Of a stretch of DNA of 64,000 nucleotides, positions 47,201 through 59,300 are shown in pieces; position 1 is the first letter of the stretch; the number at the start of each line of letters is the position of its first letter. The stretch comes from Primulina eburnea (Eukaryota > Streptophyta > Magnoliopsida > Lamiales > Gesneriaceae). A program made the position numbers and the translations under genes. The notes beneath the pieces are model-generated. The model searched no databases, was not told where the DNA came from, and saw only the letters and a list, made by a program, of their open reading frames with translations. The stretch spans positions 6,053,869 to 6,117,868 of the forward strand of contig NC_133109.1 of NCBI RefSeq assembly GCF_022965805.1. Direction: 5' to 3'.

Positions 47201-50200
47201 TTTTTGCAGAAGCTACTGCCCCTGCTACTTTTTTTTCCTCCCTCTATCAACATGAACTCTGATGATGATGTCCAACTTCCTTCAATGCCCATACCATTAC
47301 CTAGCTCACCACCTCTTTCATCAATTATTTCAGAACCTAGACGTTCATCCAGGCAGTCTAAACCACCCATTTGGACTAAAGATTTTGTTTGTTCTGCTGT
47401 GTCTACTTCATCTCCTAACAGCACTCCTTATGGCTTATCCAAATACCTTAGCTACACCAGCATTTCTCCAACTCATCTATCTTATCTTGCCTCCATCTCT
47501 CATTTGTCCGAACCAACCTCGTTTCAAGAAGCCTCTTCTGATCCAAGATGGCAAAAGGCTATGGCTGCTGAGATTGAAGCCCTTGAGGCCAACAAAACTT
47601 GGGCTATCGTGCCACTTCCTCCGGATAAAAAACCCATTGGTTGTCGTTGGGTTTATAAAATTAAATACAATGCGGATGGTAGTGTTAACAAATTCAAAGC
47701 CCGGCTTGTGGCGAAGGGCTATACTCAACAATATGGGATAGACTATCATGACACTTTTTCCCCCGTTGCCAAAATTGTCACCGTAAGATGCCTTTTGTCG
47801 ATAGCCGCTGCCAAAAGATGGCCTTTATATCAAATAGACGTCACTAATGCTTTTTTGCAAGGTGATCTCACAGAGGACATTTATATGTCTATTCCTCCGG
47901 GTATTGCACGACAGCACAAGAACTTTGCTTGCAAATTATTGAAATCTTTATATGGACTAAAGCAAGCTTCTAGGCAATGGAATTCAAAGTTCTGTTCTGT
48001 GATGATTCAACATGGCTTTACTCAGTCGGTGCATGATCATTCTCTGTTTATTAAACAACGCGATTCTTTTATTACCATTCTTTTGGTTTATGTGGATGAC
48101 ATTGTTATTTCTGGCAATGATCATGAGTCTATTGTCGAATTGAAATCTCATCTTCATTCTAAGTTTGCTATCAAGGATCTTGGTCCTCTCAAGTATTTTT
48201 TGGGACTCGAAGTGGCTCGTTCTACTCAAGGTATCTGTTTGAATCAACGCAAATATGTCTTGGAATTGATATCCGATACTGGCATGGCTGGTTGCAAGCC
48301 TTTTCCTACTTCTATGGAACAACACCTCAAGTTAACATCTTCTGAATTTGATGAAAGTTTCGCCACAGTGCAGCCTTGCTCTACCACAGATCCCCTTCTC
48401 CCTGATCCTACTGTTTTTCAACGGCTTATTGGGCGCCTCATTTATCTCACAATTACCCGCCCCGATATCTGTTTTGCTGTACAACATTTAAGTCAGTTCA
48501 TGCAGGCCCCGAAGTCTTCTCATATGCGTGCTGCAGAAAGAATAATTGGCTATTTGAAAGGGTCTCCTGGCACTGGTATTTTCTTATCAGCTTCTTGTGA
48601 TTTTAGCCTATATGCTTATTGCGATTCGGACTGGGCATCATGTCCCATGAGTCGTAATGTCTGTCTCTGGCTATCTTATTACACTTGGTACATCCCCGAT
48701 CTCATGGAAGTCCAAGAAACAAAGTACCGTTTCTCGTTCCTCGGCGGAAGCAGAATATAGATCAATGGCTTTCACTGTGTGTGAAATTGTATGGTTGCGT
48801 GGACTCCTTACTGATATGGGTCTCTCTTTTAACAGTCCTACTATGCTTCACTGTGACAATAAGGCAGCCCTTCACATAGCTGCTAATCCCTTGTACCACG
48901 AACGAACCAAACACATCGAGATTGATTGCCACTTTATTCGCGCCAAAATCCGAGATCATATTATTAGTACAGCTCATGTTTCTACCCACTGTCAACCAGC
49001 AGATGTTTTTACAAAGGCGCTTGGTTCTGATCAACATCGTTTTCTGCTCTCCAAGCTTGGTTTGCTTAATCTACTCCAAGCTAGAGGGGGGATGTTACAC
49101 TCTGTGTCATGTGTTCTCATGTTATTAGTCTTATAGTCTTTTAGTCAGTTAGTTGACCAAGTTTGACTCTTGTACATATATAAATAGGAACACTGTAAAT
49201 AAATGGTTTTAGTTCTCTTCAATAATAAAATCATCTCTTTCATTTTTTCTGATCTATAGAGCTGTTCATCTCATCTCTGTTCTTCATCTTTAATTGATCG
49301 ATTTGTTCAGATTGCACAATTTACGTGCACTTTAACACATCTATGCTAGATATACCCATCAATCAAGATAAACAAGAACGAGGGATCAGTGATGACAAAG
49401 TGTTTAAAAGGTATGGAGAAGATACCAGCGTATCAAACTGAAACTGAAATATTTCGCCAACCAGCGTCATCTTTTTGGTGACAGGATGCTTTTCCGTGGT
49501 ACCTCCAACAATAACAATCGAATTATTAACAATCGCCCAAGCAAATTCAATATGAGAATCAGGTTTCGGCATAGGAGGTAGCACTTTCCACTTCATATCA
49601 TCATCTATCATGTAGACATCAGCGTACACAACCTACATAAATAAAACCTACAGAGTCATAATGAATTACAGCAAACGAAAGGCAAAAGGCATTTTCATAA
49701 TATTTCAGCGTTTCCCTTGCATTATAACATTTTCAATCATGTTTTCTTTTCTTTTGTTTTTTTCCCTTGGGAACATAATGTCGTCAAAATATTTTGCTAT
49801 TATTTCAACCAGTTCCCGCATCTTTCAAATTATAATCCAAAAATGGCCATTTTGTGAAGAGTTCGCAAACCCTAGAGAAGAGACACCAAGAAGAAAACGA
49901 AGGACATTAAAATTCTAGCGCTTTTAACATCATATGTTTTGAGAAATTGGCCTGCATCTAGTAGGGCAGTTAAGATTTTTTTAAAAAATCATATATTGAA
50001 ATAAGAAATTTTATCAGATCTATCCCTTCATGCAACCAGCTGCTTATTCATAAAAACATGAAGTAAGATTACCTCATTACGGCGGGAGCATTTAAAAATT
50101 GGAGATCCAGGTTTAGCCATGAAATCACCTTCTTGACCACCCATAACATACAGACGATCATTGAACACCACACATGTCCTACACAGATAGTCAAGTAATA

Positions 50201-53200
50201 GACCATGATTAAGATAATTAAACTGCGATGAGAAAATATTATCCAAACGAGAATAGAATAAGAAAATTTCGTTATGCTGAAAATTATTGGGGAATGTAAA
50301 TGACATCTTCAAACTAAATAATTCATGTGTCGACAGCTTTTGATATAGGAAAATTGGTTACCATCACAATTAATCAAGGTTGTAGTTGCAGCTGATAAAA
50401 TCAAAATCCTTAACTGCTACACCAACGCAACAAACATGTCAATAAGCAAATTACAGATTTTGTCTTTAACAAGAGTAATTTGGTATCCCTTCTAATTTAC
50501 CACAATCAGAAAACCGTGCAAACGTTTAAAAATGGCTACCACATGAGCAATCACTAAATCATTTTAAGTTATAATCAATAATCAGATATCAATAAATTCT
50601 TACAAACACCACTAAAGAATCTACAAATTTCTTCCATAACCTCATCCCCATCACTGAACATGGCATAAAATGAAGCAAGAATATGAAATATCAGGTGTTT
50701 TAGTCACATTGAGGATTTGATGGAATGAGACATTCTTACGAAATTGCTAAAAAATTAGTCAAAAGATATAGTTTGCTTAAATGTCACCCAGTATCTAACG
50801 TCTTGATAACATAGAAACATCAACTGACTATGAAGCTAATGTCACAAATTTTTTTATCATGTTTCATGTGAGTCAAAATGATAAAGATCATGAAATAAAT
50901 CTATTTGTGGCATTGCAACTATTAAATCCTTACACATTATAACATTACTAAGTAGAGAAATTTTTTGTTTAGAATGTTCACAAAGAGAATTCCAACAGAA
51001 TACAGAAAATCTACAAGCTTTCGCCATAGTCCAAAATAGCCCCGTGGAACTTCCTTCTATAGCTACCATGCGGCCAGTTTAAACATGTCAGAAACCTAAA
51101 ATCATTTTCTGCGAATCGATCTAACTAATCTTTGAGAACTTCTAGGATTTCATTAATTCTAGTAAACCCAAAGCATATACGCATAAGAATAAAAGTTGAG
51201 GCTCAACAATTAGCTAAAAAAATTGAAATCATAGCCAGGAAAACATGTAACCTGGTAGGCTGTGTTCATAAATAAGCAACATATATGCACATAATTAAAA
51301 CTATTAAGAAAACAGTAGAACCAAATCCCATATATGAAGTTTTCAATCTACCACGGTCAAAAAACAAACAGGTGCCTATGGAGAAAAGAGCCAAAAATTT
51401 CATATTGAGGTAGACGTAAAATCTGGAACTAGTAATATATTTAATTTCTATAAGGACAACCAGGAAAACCTGTGAGGTCCACCACGAGGGATAGGGATTT
51501 CAGTTCTCCATTCCTCTTCTAAGGCTTTGCCATCTTTTACAGCAATACTCCAATGTTCTACAGCAGGTGTATGTCGGTTCTCTTTGCTGCCCCCCATCAC
51601 ATGGAGTCGGCCCCTCCAAAGCTGTGTTGCAGGAGCATACCTGGAAGAACACTCAAGAGACTGGTAACCGTAATCCAAGAAAATTTTATTTATAATTTTA
51701 TCTTGAAGGCATTGATTATACTATAGTCAGTCGAATTTTAATAAAAAGTTTGAACTAGTGAATAAGACTGGTTGTTATGAAATGTTTCCAGACAGAATAA
51801 CAATATCAACAAAAACATCACGAGACTAAAAAGGGAGGCACAGCTTGTCATCAAGTCCTCGAGGCAATCCAGGACCGTATGTACAACAAGGGTTTGTAAA
51901 ACTGTGGGAGACACATTACACGGTTGTCCAGAATTTTTGAAAAATAATGGAAATGAGTGCAGATAACAGGCAAAAGAAAAAATCATGCCGCAAAAACTGG
52001 CAAGATGTCCAGCATGGCCTCAAAGAATAAAAAAAGAATTCTTCCATGAACGTTGAAACTGCAAAAGGGTAACATCACTTACAACCACATTACTAGGGCA
52101 TACCTGGGTACGGGTAATGGTGGCATGCTACGCCATTGCTTTGTCTCTGTGTCCAGTACAAATGTTTGTGCTGTAGGTCCCCGACATTGAGGACCATATT
52201 GTCCAGTAACTACATAAATGTACCTTCCATCTGTTACCATGCCTAAATGTGAGTGCGCCATTTCTTTTGGCATATCAAACCTTCCTCCCCAAGTGTTATC
52301 AGTGAAATTGTAAATGTCGACGTGAGAATGCACCTGAGGAAAAAGAAAAAGAACCCATCAAATCCCATAGTTTTATGTTTCCACATAAGCACTCAGAAAA
52401 ACACAAGGAAGGAACTGCAAGATATATGCGAACATAGAATTCGTTTTAGAATAGTGCACTGGTTCACTTTTCTAACTCCACCATGGCTGGTTCCAGTCAG
52501 CGTAAAGGAGGAGGGTTGCATTAGGTTGCTAACCAGCAAAAAATATAGGCAAAAGTTTCAATGCATGGATCCATCAGACTATTGTGCTAATGCTAGACTA
52601 ATTCACTTTTCTTGATGTTACATCATTGTAAAAACTCTTAAACTGATGCAACAGAAGTTTACATATGCATCAAATGGTATAATGGTGTGAGAAAGCAGAT
52701 CAGATCCTCACGTAATCAATGGTTCCATATCCAGCAAATACAAAAAGAAGATTCTTGATTTGTATTGCCGCACCATCAAGCCGAGGCACTGGCGCTGTTG
52801 CCATCTTATCCCATTTTAACTCGGGAGCTGGTAAATCGGCAAACGTTGCTGACAAGACCCTTCCAGGTACAACTTCCTTGTTATTCTGCTCAGGCGCTTC
52901 CTGCCGGATAGATAATTGATACATTCAATACTAATGTAAGTAAGCAAAAAGCAATCACTCGTACATATTAAAATGTGATCAATCAATACACAAAAACACA
53001 CACAAACCTTAATTGGAGAGGTACGATTAGATTGAATGAGATGTGGAAGGAGAAAAGTAGCGGAATCTCGTAGAGGCAAATTGACGGAAGTAGAAGACGA
53101 TGAGGATGCCCAAAGTAGATCTGCAAGAAGAAATGCTCCCAACAGTCCTACCAATAACAACGCGTATTTGGTTGTGGTTCTATGCTTAGCCGCAGCTAAC

Positions 53201-53208
53201 TTCTTCAT
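44207..53208 (-). CDS. Kelch-repeat membrane-anchored protein, At3g27220-like
   Basis: Seven exons on the minus strand: 53208-53008, 52900-52712, 52333-52104, 51640-51470, 50178-50073, 49632-49426 and 44371-44207; 1269 nt, 422 codons plus TGA, all GT-AG, phases consistent. ATG at 53208 ([10 protein letters not shown]). Residues about 15-32 ([19 protein letters not shown]) form one membrane segment, i.e. a signal anchor. Kelch blades follow: [91 protein letters not shown], and the last exon [35 protein letters not shown]. The length is close to the Arabidopsis protein (about 426 aa). The last intron, 49425-44372, is 5.05 kb because it holds a complete copia element. Biochemical role unknown. 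Confidence 0.9.
44500..44744 (+). repeat. 5' LTR of the copia element
   Basis: TGTTACACTC...TTTAACA, 245 bp, with TATATAAATAGG as a TATA box near 44584-44595 and AATAAA signals shortly after. Confidence 0.95.
44745..44756 (+). other. Primer-binding site of the copia element
   Basis: TGGTATCAGAGC directly abuts the LTR; initiator tRNA-Met type. Confidence 0.95.
44826..47075 (+). CDS. Copia Gag, protease and integrase
   Basis: Start chosen at ATG 44826 (MAAQISNF). The copia gag N-terminus [20 protein letters not shown] is followed by a zinc knuckle [14 protein letters not shown] (C-X2-C-X4-H-X4-C). Protease: [15 protein letters not shown]-pre-integrase: [17 protein letters not shown] with CAICPMAKQ. 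Integrase core: D in [11 protein letters not shown] in [11 protein letters not shown] and E in [14 protein letters not shown]. The frame breaks at 47045-47051, a run of seven A where six would keep the frame, and stops at TGA 47073-47075. Confidence 0.92.
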   Translation: MAAQISNFGFNDPLYLHPSDAPGVSLVLDPLIGSENYGIWSRAMKIALHATNKLGFVDGTYRKPAANSPSLHQWERCNAVVLSWLFSSVSKEIFCGLVYAKDASSVWADLKERFDKICGSRIYAIHRDIVRLSQGSSTISIYFSKLKQLWDELASMVISPACECPTSRSYAEYEQQQRLIQFLMGLNDSYGPIRSQILLMNPLPSVSQAYSLVSQEESHRHVMTFQSVTDAPTTAFYSSSSKQSDTIKCAHCSIPGHLKENCFRLIGYPPGHKLHKKFPPVKSTKAILKPPRVSVHNTISDTSATTDVSRVTFTPTQYAQIIRLLENTNVQQEHSANLAGTVTSLMSISASRDWILDSGANAHILGTSTGLQNPQPCPSSNGSVRLPNGNSTSVSSTGSIPLSPSCTLPKVLHVPDFKFNLLSISQFTKDNQCCVVFYPTFCLFQELLTGKIMGIGRLKDGLYYLVNPSSLVVQKNPLSVFPCTPVDSIPKHLKHLLTCNVSSSINNNIDLWHKRFGHMSVTRLKCLPFITQTQLSQYCAICPMAKQTRTVFPSVERHKSPHIFHLVHIDIWGPHRTSTHEGAQYFLTLVDDFSRCVWVFLMQFKSDTLRILKQFFAFVSTHFHTQIQHIRSDNAAEFFNTECNEYFSNLGVIHQSSCPYTPQQNGLVERKHRHILNVARALKFQGSIPDVYWGECVLHATYLINRTPTPLLENKTPFEALFNKIPSFDHIKVFGCLCFAKKPSPNSQV
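47052..49136 (+). pseudogene. Copia reverse transcriptase / RNase H, in three shifted frames
   Basis: The end of integrase ([20 protein letters not shown]) is in one frame to about 47230. After a T8 run (47229-47236) the next frame carries RT: WRQ-type entry [68 protein letters not shown] (Y-V-D-D at about 48090) and RNase H start [14 protein letters not shown]. At about 48655 a third shift leads into [43 protein letters not shown] and [13 protein letters not shown]. Each break is explained by one surplus base. Domain content is complete, so the ancestral protein was intact very recently. Confidence 0.9.
49083..49092 (+). other. Polypurine tract of the copia element
   Basis: Purine run AGAGGGGGGA ending near the 3' LTR start at 49093. 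Confidence 0.8.
49093..49337 (+). repeat. 3' LTR of the copia element
   Basis: 245 bp, one visible mismatch with the 5' LTR, followed by target duplication CATCT. Confidence 0.95.
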
Positions 53209-55661
53209 CACTATGACTCCAGATGAAACCAAAAAGATTCAACATTCATTCCACCTCCTACTCAGATTGAACCCCAATCCGCAATTCATTCCGCCTTATT
53301 GAAACCCAATCCGCAATTCATTCGAGATGGACGAAGATCACTTCAAATCAAGCGTCGCATCTCAATAAAATTCTACACAATCTCAGGATGGTTGCTCGAT
53401 TCGTCTACGAGAATTATTTGAAGAGAAATTGGAATTCACGGGTTGTAAATCAACTGCGGCGTGGGAGGTTCGATATATTCAATATATTCAAAAACTTTGT
53501 AGACAATTTTATAAAAGTTTATTTTATGAAATATATTTTTATTTGGTCATTTACAAAAAAAATAATATTTTTAATATTAAGAATATTATTTTTAATTATA
53601 AATATTAATAAAATTCAGTAGTCTCACAGATAAAGATTCGTGAAACAACGTACTATTAAATCTAAAAATTAATTGCATTGTATCTCAATATTGTAGTTCA
53701 AGACATTACGTAGGTTTTGTATTTTGTTGGTATATGTTCAATTTTAACACACCAAAGTTTATTACCTATGAATTGTAAAAACCTAATTAACCAAACCTGT
53801 TTATATTGCAGCTTTTTGTCTGTTTTGTGGAGAGATGACGTGTCAAAATCAAATACCAAAGCTTTCATACGTCATCTCTCGAAAAACAGGCAAAGAATTA
53901 CAACGTGAACTTATAAATTCTTGATTATTTTTGTGAAATATCCATCTTTATTAGAATTATATTATATTATAAATACTTGAAAGAAAAGAAAAATACCAAA
54001 ATAATGACTCTTTTTTATTTGATATAGAGGAGTATCTTTATATTAATACCAAAGTAATGACTCTCCATTGGTTGAGTCTCGATTAACTCTACAAACATTT
54101 AATCAAATACTTCAACCATAATTACCATCAAATGATTCTTAATTATGATTTTTTTTTGTTTTAATTAATAGTAATCCTATTTAGATGCCATCCTTTGAAA
54201 ATAATTTAAGACCATTATGCATGCATGGAGGTGACAGAGGCTGCGGAGCTTGGACAGAAAGGTGGATTCAGCTACTCCTTGAAGAAGTTGAGGAGAATCT
54301 TCGTTGCAAGGGAAAGGTACAAACATGATTGAAATTTTTTTCCCCTCCCAGAAAATGATACACTCAAAGGCAAAAGTCAAATACATAAAGAGTTTCAACA
54401 AAATATACTAATAGAACAAAACAAATGCCGGAATTCAAGGCCTGAAGAACACTAACAAAACAAATATCACAATAGTTTTACATAGATTTAGTAGCATCAA
54501 TTTGCAAATGTATTTGCATCAGCTGCTTTTTTATTCTCTTCGATGCATAAAAACAAAAAAAACTATTGATGCTCCCCACATTGGCATCAATGGCCGCCCA
54601 GGAATTTTGGCTGAAACTGCAATTAAAATGTATTAAACATGTTATGGAATTCAGTGGGGGTATAATAGAGCATTGTCTGAAATAAGCAGCAGTGCACACT
54701 GACCACACAAGCAATTCCTTCCATTATGTCCTACGAAACAATGATATATACGTTCGCAAAGCATTTGACATAGAATCTATGCAGCATACATCATCGAAGA
54801 TGTGTAAAAGGACAATGTGATTGTTTCTGAGAGCAATGATCTAGTCTATCAACAGTCTCATGCAAAATAATGATAACGAGGAAATTCAAATAACATGTTG
54901 AAAATGCATCATGTTATGCATTTCAAAGTATCATTATCGGCATTCCAAGCAATACACCAGAAATCCTAAATGACAAGATGAAAGTTAAGAATACCAGCAA
55001 TTAGCGCAAAATGAAAGGTATGCCTGAGTACTTTCCCCATCAAAACCTTTTGGACAACTTTGCATGACAGTGTCAAGGATTAAGGACTCTTCCAACAGAA
55101 ATTATTTGCAGGATCGGTACCGAGCTCATTTTTTTGACAGGAAACGATGTTCATTAATAATTTAAAAGTACAGCTAAAAGATAAAAACATCCTTCCAAAA
55201 GCAATTTTATGTGTAATTTTTTGGATTTTTTAACCATTCCAAGCAAATAATAGGTTACCCATTAGTCATAACCATGTCACATTTTTCCGGCCGTGCCCAT
55301 TAAAAAATGGGTTTCTCGAAGATCTTATACAAAATAGACGCAGCGAAAGTACAGGATAAGAAAGAGTGGAATCCCAAGCTAAAACAAAAGCAAAGATTGC
55401 AGTGATGGTTGTGGGATTGTCCAATTTCAAAGTGATAGCAGGGGAAGATAATCAACAACCATTAGGGGTGATCTGTGAGAACAGGGATAATCATTTCGAT
55501 TTCATTATTGGTAAGGGTAGCGTATATAATGGTATTAACTCCTCTCTAGATGATAAACTTGGTTTTGCCATCATCCTTACTAGCACAGCTTGTGTTTTAT
55601 CTTGGCCATGAATTCTCTTTTACACCAACTAATAGCCCACAAGATCGCTTGCCGAAGACGG
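53209..55661. other. Intergenic DNA upstream of the kelch gene; no gene recognised
   Basis: It includes the promoter of the kelch gene (about 53210-53500), AT-rich DNA and a 30-bp foldback at 53812-53898. Short frames at 54177-54714 and 55366-55611 have no known motifs and are not called as genes. Confidence 0.5.
53812..53898. repeat. Foldback (inverted repeat) with about 30-bp stem
   Basis: The left arm CTGTTTTGTGGAGAGATGAC is complementary, with few mismatches, to the right arm GTCATCTCTCGAAAAACAG. Pairing extends outward through CTTTTTGT/CAAAGAAT; the loop is about 26 nt. It could be a small MITE remnant or a hairpin RNA source. Confidence 0.7.
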
Positions 55662-56206
55662 TGTTATGTGAATTGCCACCATACTGCATTTACGATGGTT
55701 AGTGGGGGGCATCATGATTTGTAAAAAATGACAGGCGGCACATTCAATTGTTTATGAGAATTTGCATCTACAAAGAGATGCGTCTTTCGATCATTTCAGA
55801 TCATCCCAACATAGGTTTTCAGCATTGTAAAATAGAGATCAAAGATAAAAAAATATTGTTTTTTCTCAAGTGTAAAGGTTCTCTTGTGTGAGAAAATATA
55901 TTTTCAGTTATCCTCTGGGTTGAAATGGTTAGATAGAGATCAAAGAAAAAAATTATTGTTTTTTCTCGAGTGTAGAGGTTCTCTTGTGTGAGAAAATATA
56001 TTTTCAGTTATCCTCTGGGTTGAAATGGTGAGATATTGAGTTTTTGTACATTTGTAATATTTCTTCCAATAAAGATTTGCTTTAGCTCGGTGGACGTAGC
56101 TTATATTGGATAAACTACGTAAATCTTTGCACGTTTTGATTCCACATTTTTTTTTTGGTAATATATTATCATAATAATCGTCATCGTTTGGACGTAATCC
56201 CCAACA
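55662..56206 (+). repeat. 5' LTR of the old copia element, with an internal about 104-bp tandem duplication
   Basis: Similar to the 3' LTR except for an extra copy of a segment (about 55829-55931 repeated at 55932-56034) containing GGTTCTCTTGTGTGAGAAAA. This extra copy accounts for the size difference (545 against 449 bp). Ends CCCCAACA. Confidence 0.85.
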
Positions 56207-56208
56207 AC

Positions 56209-56220
56209 TGGTATCAGAGC
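56209..56220 (+). other. Primer-binding site of the old copia element
   Basis: TGGTATCAGAGC two bases after the LTR; initiator tRNA-Met type. Confidence 0.9.
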
Positions 56221-56327
56221 CTTGTTGTAAAATTTCTTACATTTTTTAGTATGATCTATGATTGTAGCTTTATCTAATCTTCTACATCAAAACAGATTTT
56301 TTAGATTTTTTGCTAAGGCTAGAGAAG

Positions 56328-59300
56328 CGATGGCCGGAGATGATGGATCGGGACCTGAAATCAAAAAGTTTGATAGTACATATTTCACGTTCTGGTGGTT
56401 ACAGATTGGATATTATCTGTATAGTAAGAAGTTGCATCAAACTCTATGAGGAAAGAAGCCGGAAAAGATTGATGATGATGACTGGGAACTCCTTGACCAA
56501 CAGGTGTTAGGTGTAATACGATTGATCCTAACGAAAAACGTAAGACATAACGTGGCGAGGGCACAAACCACATAATAAATGATGTTCATTTTATCAGACA
56601 TGTAAGATAAGAGATCAGCAAACAACAAAATACATCTCATGAAAAAGTTATTTAACTTAGAAATGGGAGAAAGTGCTTCGATGGCTAAACACATCAATGA
56701 GTTCAACACAATTGTTTCTCAGCTAACATCGGTTGAAATTAATTTTGATGATAAGATTCGTGCATTTATTCTTTTAACTGTTTGGACCAAATGTTTGGGA
56801 ATCAAAGCTGACAGCGGTTAGCAACTTTGTCGGAAAAAGAAAGCTACAATTCAATGATGTCAGAGATCAAATTCTTGATGAAGAAGTTCACATGAAGTAT
56901 TCGGGTGAAGGAACATCATCGAGATCTGCTATAAATCACGAAAACAGACAAAGTGGCGAAAAGAGTTCTAACCGAGATCCAAGTCAAGAAATGGAAAAGA
57001 AAAAAGTAATTTTGAAAAGAATTTGAAGTACTTGAGCTCTGGTCACTTAAAAAAAACTGCAAATCAACAAAGAATAATGCAAATGTTTTTAATAAGGAGG
57101 TACATGATAGTCTATTATTATCCATGAAAAGCCTGATTGATTCTTGGGTTATAGAAAGCTTCGTTTCATACAACTGATAATTGCGATATATTCGATAATT
57201 ACATCACTGGCGATTACAGAAAAGCTTTCCTGGCAGATGGAAAAGCTTTGAAAATAATTGGCATGAGAGATGTTTGGATGAATATGTCAAATGGATCTGA
57301 CTGGAAAATTAACAAAGTTAGCATGTACCGAAATCGACACGCAATCTGATCTCAAAAGGACAGCTAGACGACGAAGGCCTTAATGTGACCTTTGCTGATG
57401 GTTCCTGAAAAGTGAAGAAAAGAGCCATGATTGTTGCTCGAGGAAAGAAAAGCGGAACACTTTATATGACTTCAAGTTACAGAGATACATTAGCAGCCGT
57501 GGCTGCTGGAGCTAATTCAAGTCTATGGCATTATAGGTCCGGGCATATGAGTGCAAAGGGAATGAAGATGCTTACATCAAACGGGAAGCTACTAGAATTA
57601 AAGACCGTTGAACACGAGCTATGTAAAAGTTATATCTTTGGAAAGCAGAAAATTGTGGGCTTTTCAAAAGACAGTATATAACCGAAAGAAGTAAAGTTGA
57701 AGCTGGTTCATACTGATGTATGAGGACCATGTGACATCCCTTGGAGGCTCAAGATATTATGTCACACTTATCAACGATTCAAGCAAGAAAGTTTGGGTTA
57801 TTTTCTGAAAAATAAATCTAATGTTTATGAGACCTTTAAAAGATAGAAAGCCATGGTTGAGAATGAGACCAACTTGAAGGTGAGGTGCTTTCGATCGGTG
57901 GTGAGTACGAAGATGATGAGTTCAAGAAATATTGTGCATAGAACGGGATCAAGATGGAAAAAACCATTTCTGGTACACCTCAACAAAATGATGTAGCTGA
58001 AAGAATGAACAGAAACCTGAATGAACGTGCTAAGAGCATGATATTACACTTTGCATTAATGAAATCATTCTGGGCTGATGCGGTTAATACTGCAACATAT
58101 ATGATCAACAGAGAACATTCGGTACCGCTTGACTACAGAATATCCGAAAAGGTATGGAACGACAAAGAAGAAAATCTTTCTTTCTTGAAAGTGTTTGGAT
58201 GTCCTATGTTCATATTGATTCAGCTAGCAGAAGAAAACTTGATCCGAAATCAAAGAGTGTTTCTATATTGGTTATGGAGATAATGAGTTTGGTTGTCGTT
58301 TTTGGAATAACCAAAATCGGAAGAATATTCTGAGAGGAGATGTAATTTTCGATGAGCAAGTATTGTACAAGGACAACTCAACCATTGGAGTTGGAGATGA
58401 ATGTTCTGAAGTCAAGAAGACTGATAAAGTGCCCTTGATAGATATTCCTGTGAATGAATCGAAAGCAGAAGATGAAGAAGCAACTACACAAGATGATAAC
58501 CCACAAACTCTGATGATTGAACTCATGAAATCTATGAGAACAATTAGACCACCTAATAGATACTCCCATGCATTTCACTATATTTTGCTGACAGACAAGG
58601 GTGAACTGAAGACCTTTGAAGAAGCAATGAAAAATGATGATTCAAATAGTTCATCCTACCACAGTACATCAGAAAAAATGTATGTTATTATCGAGTAACA
58701 TATAAAGGTACACATAAAATTAGATATTTGATGAACGTGATTTATGTGACATTTATTGTCTCAATGAATTATTTGTGGCATTGCATAAACATCGATGGGT
58801 GAAAAAAAAGATATTTTATACACACATTTTTTGTCTGCATATAATATCAATGCATGACATGAAATTGCACAACATTTTGAGCCTCAAGCCTATTGATTAC
58901 CATTTTGATATTGTTTGTATGATCGAGTTGATTGTCGAGATGGTACGAAACTAAGTGAGAGATAGCCGGGGAAGATGAGATGGATTCACTTTCATCCAAT
59001 CAAACATGGGAGTTGACATAAATTCCGCAAGGCAAAAAGGGGTTACATAACAAGTGGGTGTACCGATTAAAAGAAGAACACGATGATAAAGCGGTACAAG
59101 GTAAGACTTGTCGTAAAAGATTTTCAACAAAAGAAAAGCATTATTACACTGAGATTTTCTCTCAAATAGTTAAGTTAACCACTATTAGGTTTGTACTCGA
59201 ACTAAAAGCAAAATAAAATTTACATCTAGATCAGTTAGATATAAAGAAGGTGTTTCTTCATTGTGACCTAGTCGAAGAAATTTATATAAATCAGTCGCAT

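Larger units (their letters stand above)
44500..49337 (+). mobile_element. Young Ty1-copia retrotransposon in the last intron of the kelch gene
   Basis: 4838 bp with 245-bp LTRs (44500-44744, 49093-49337) that differ at only one position I could see (A at about 44667, C at about 49260). It has a perfect target duplication CATCT (44495-44499, 49338-49342), a PBS right after the 5' LTR and a purine tract before the 3' LTR. INT precedes RT, so it is copia. It is inserted antisense to its host gene. The near-identical LTRs indicate a recent insertion. Confidence 0.95.

Noticed and set aside
54177..54714. Minus-strand ORFs of 74 and 78 codons
   Set aside because: They have no initiation context, domain or conserved composition, and could not be linked to a neighbouring gene.
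55113..55132. GGATCGGTACCGAGCTC resembles part of a cloning-vector polylinker (KpnI-SacI block)
   Set aside because: Only about 12 bases match in a row, the middle of the polylinker is missing and the surroundings are ordinary plant-like DNA; coincidence is the simpler reading.
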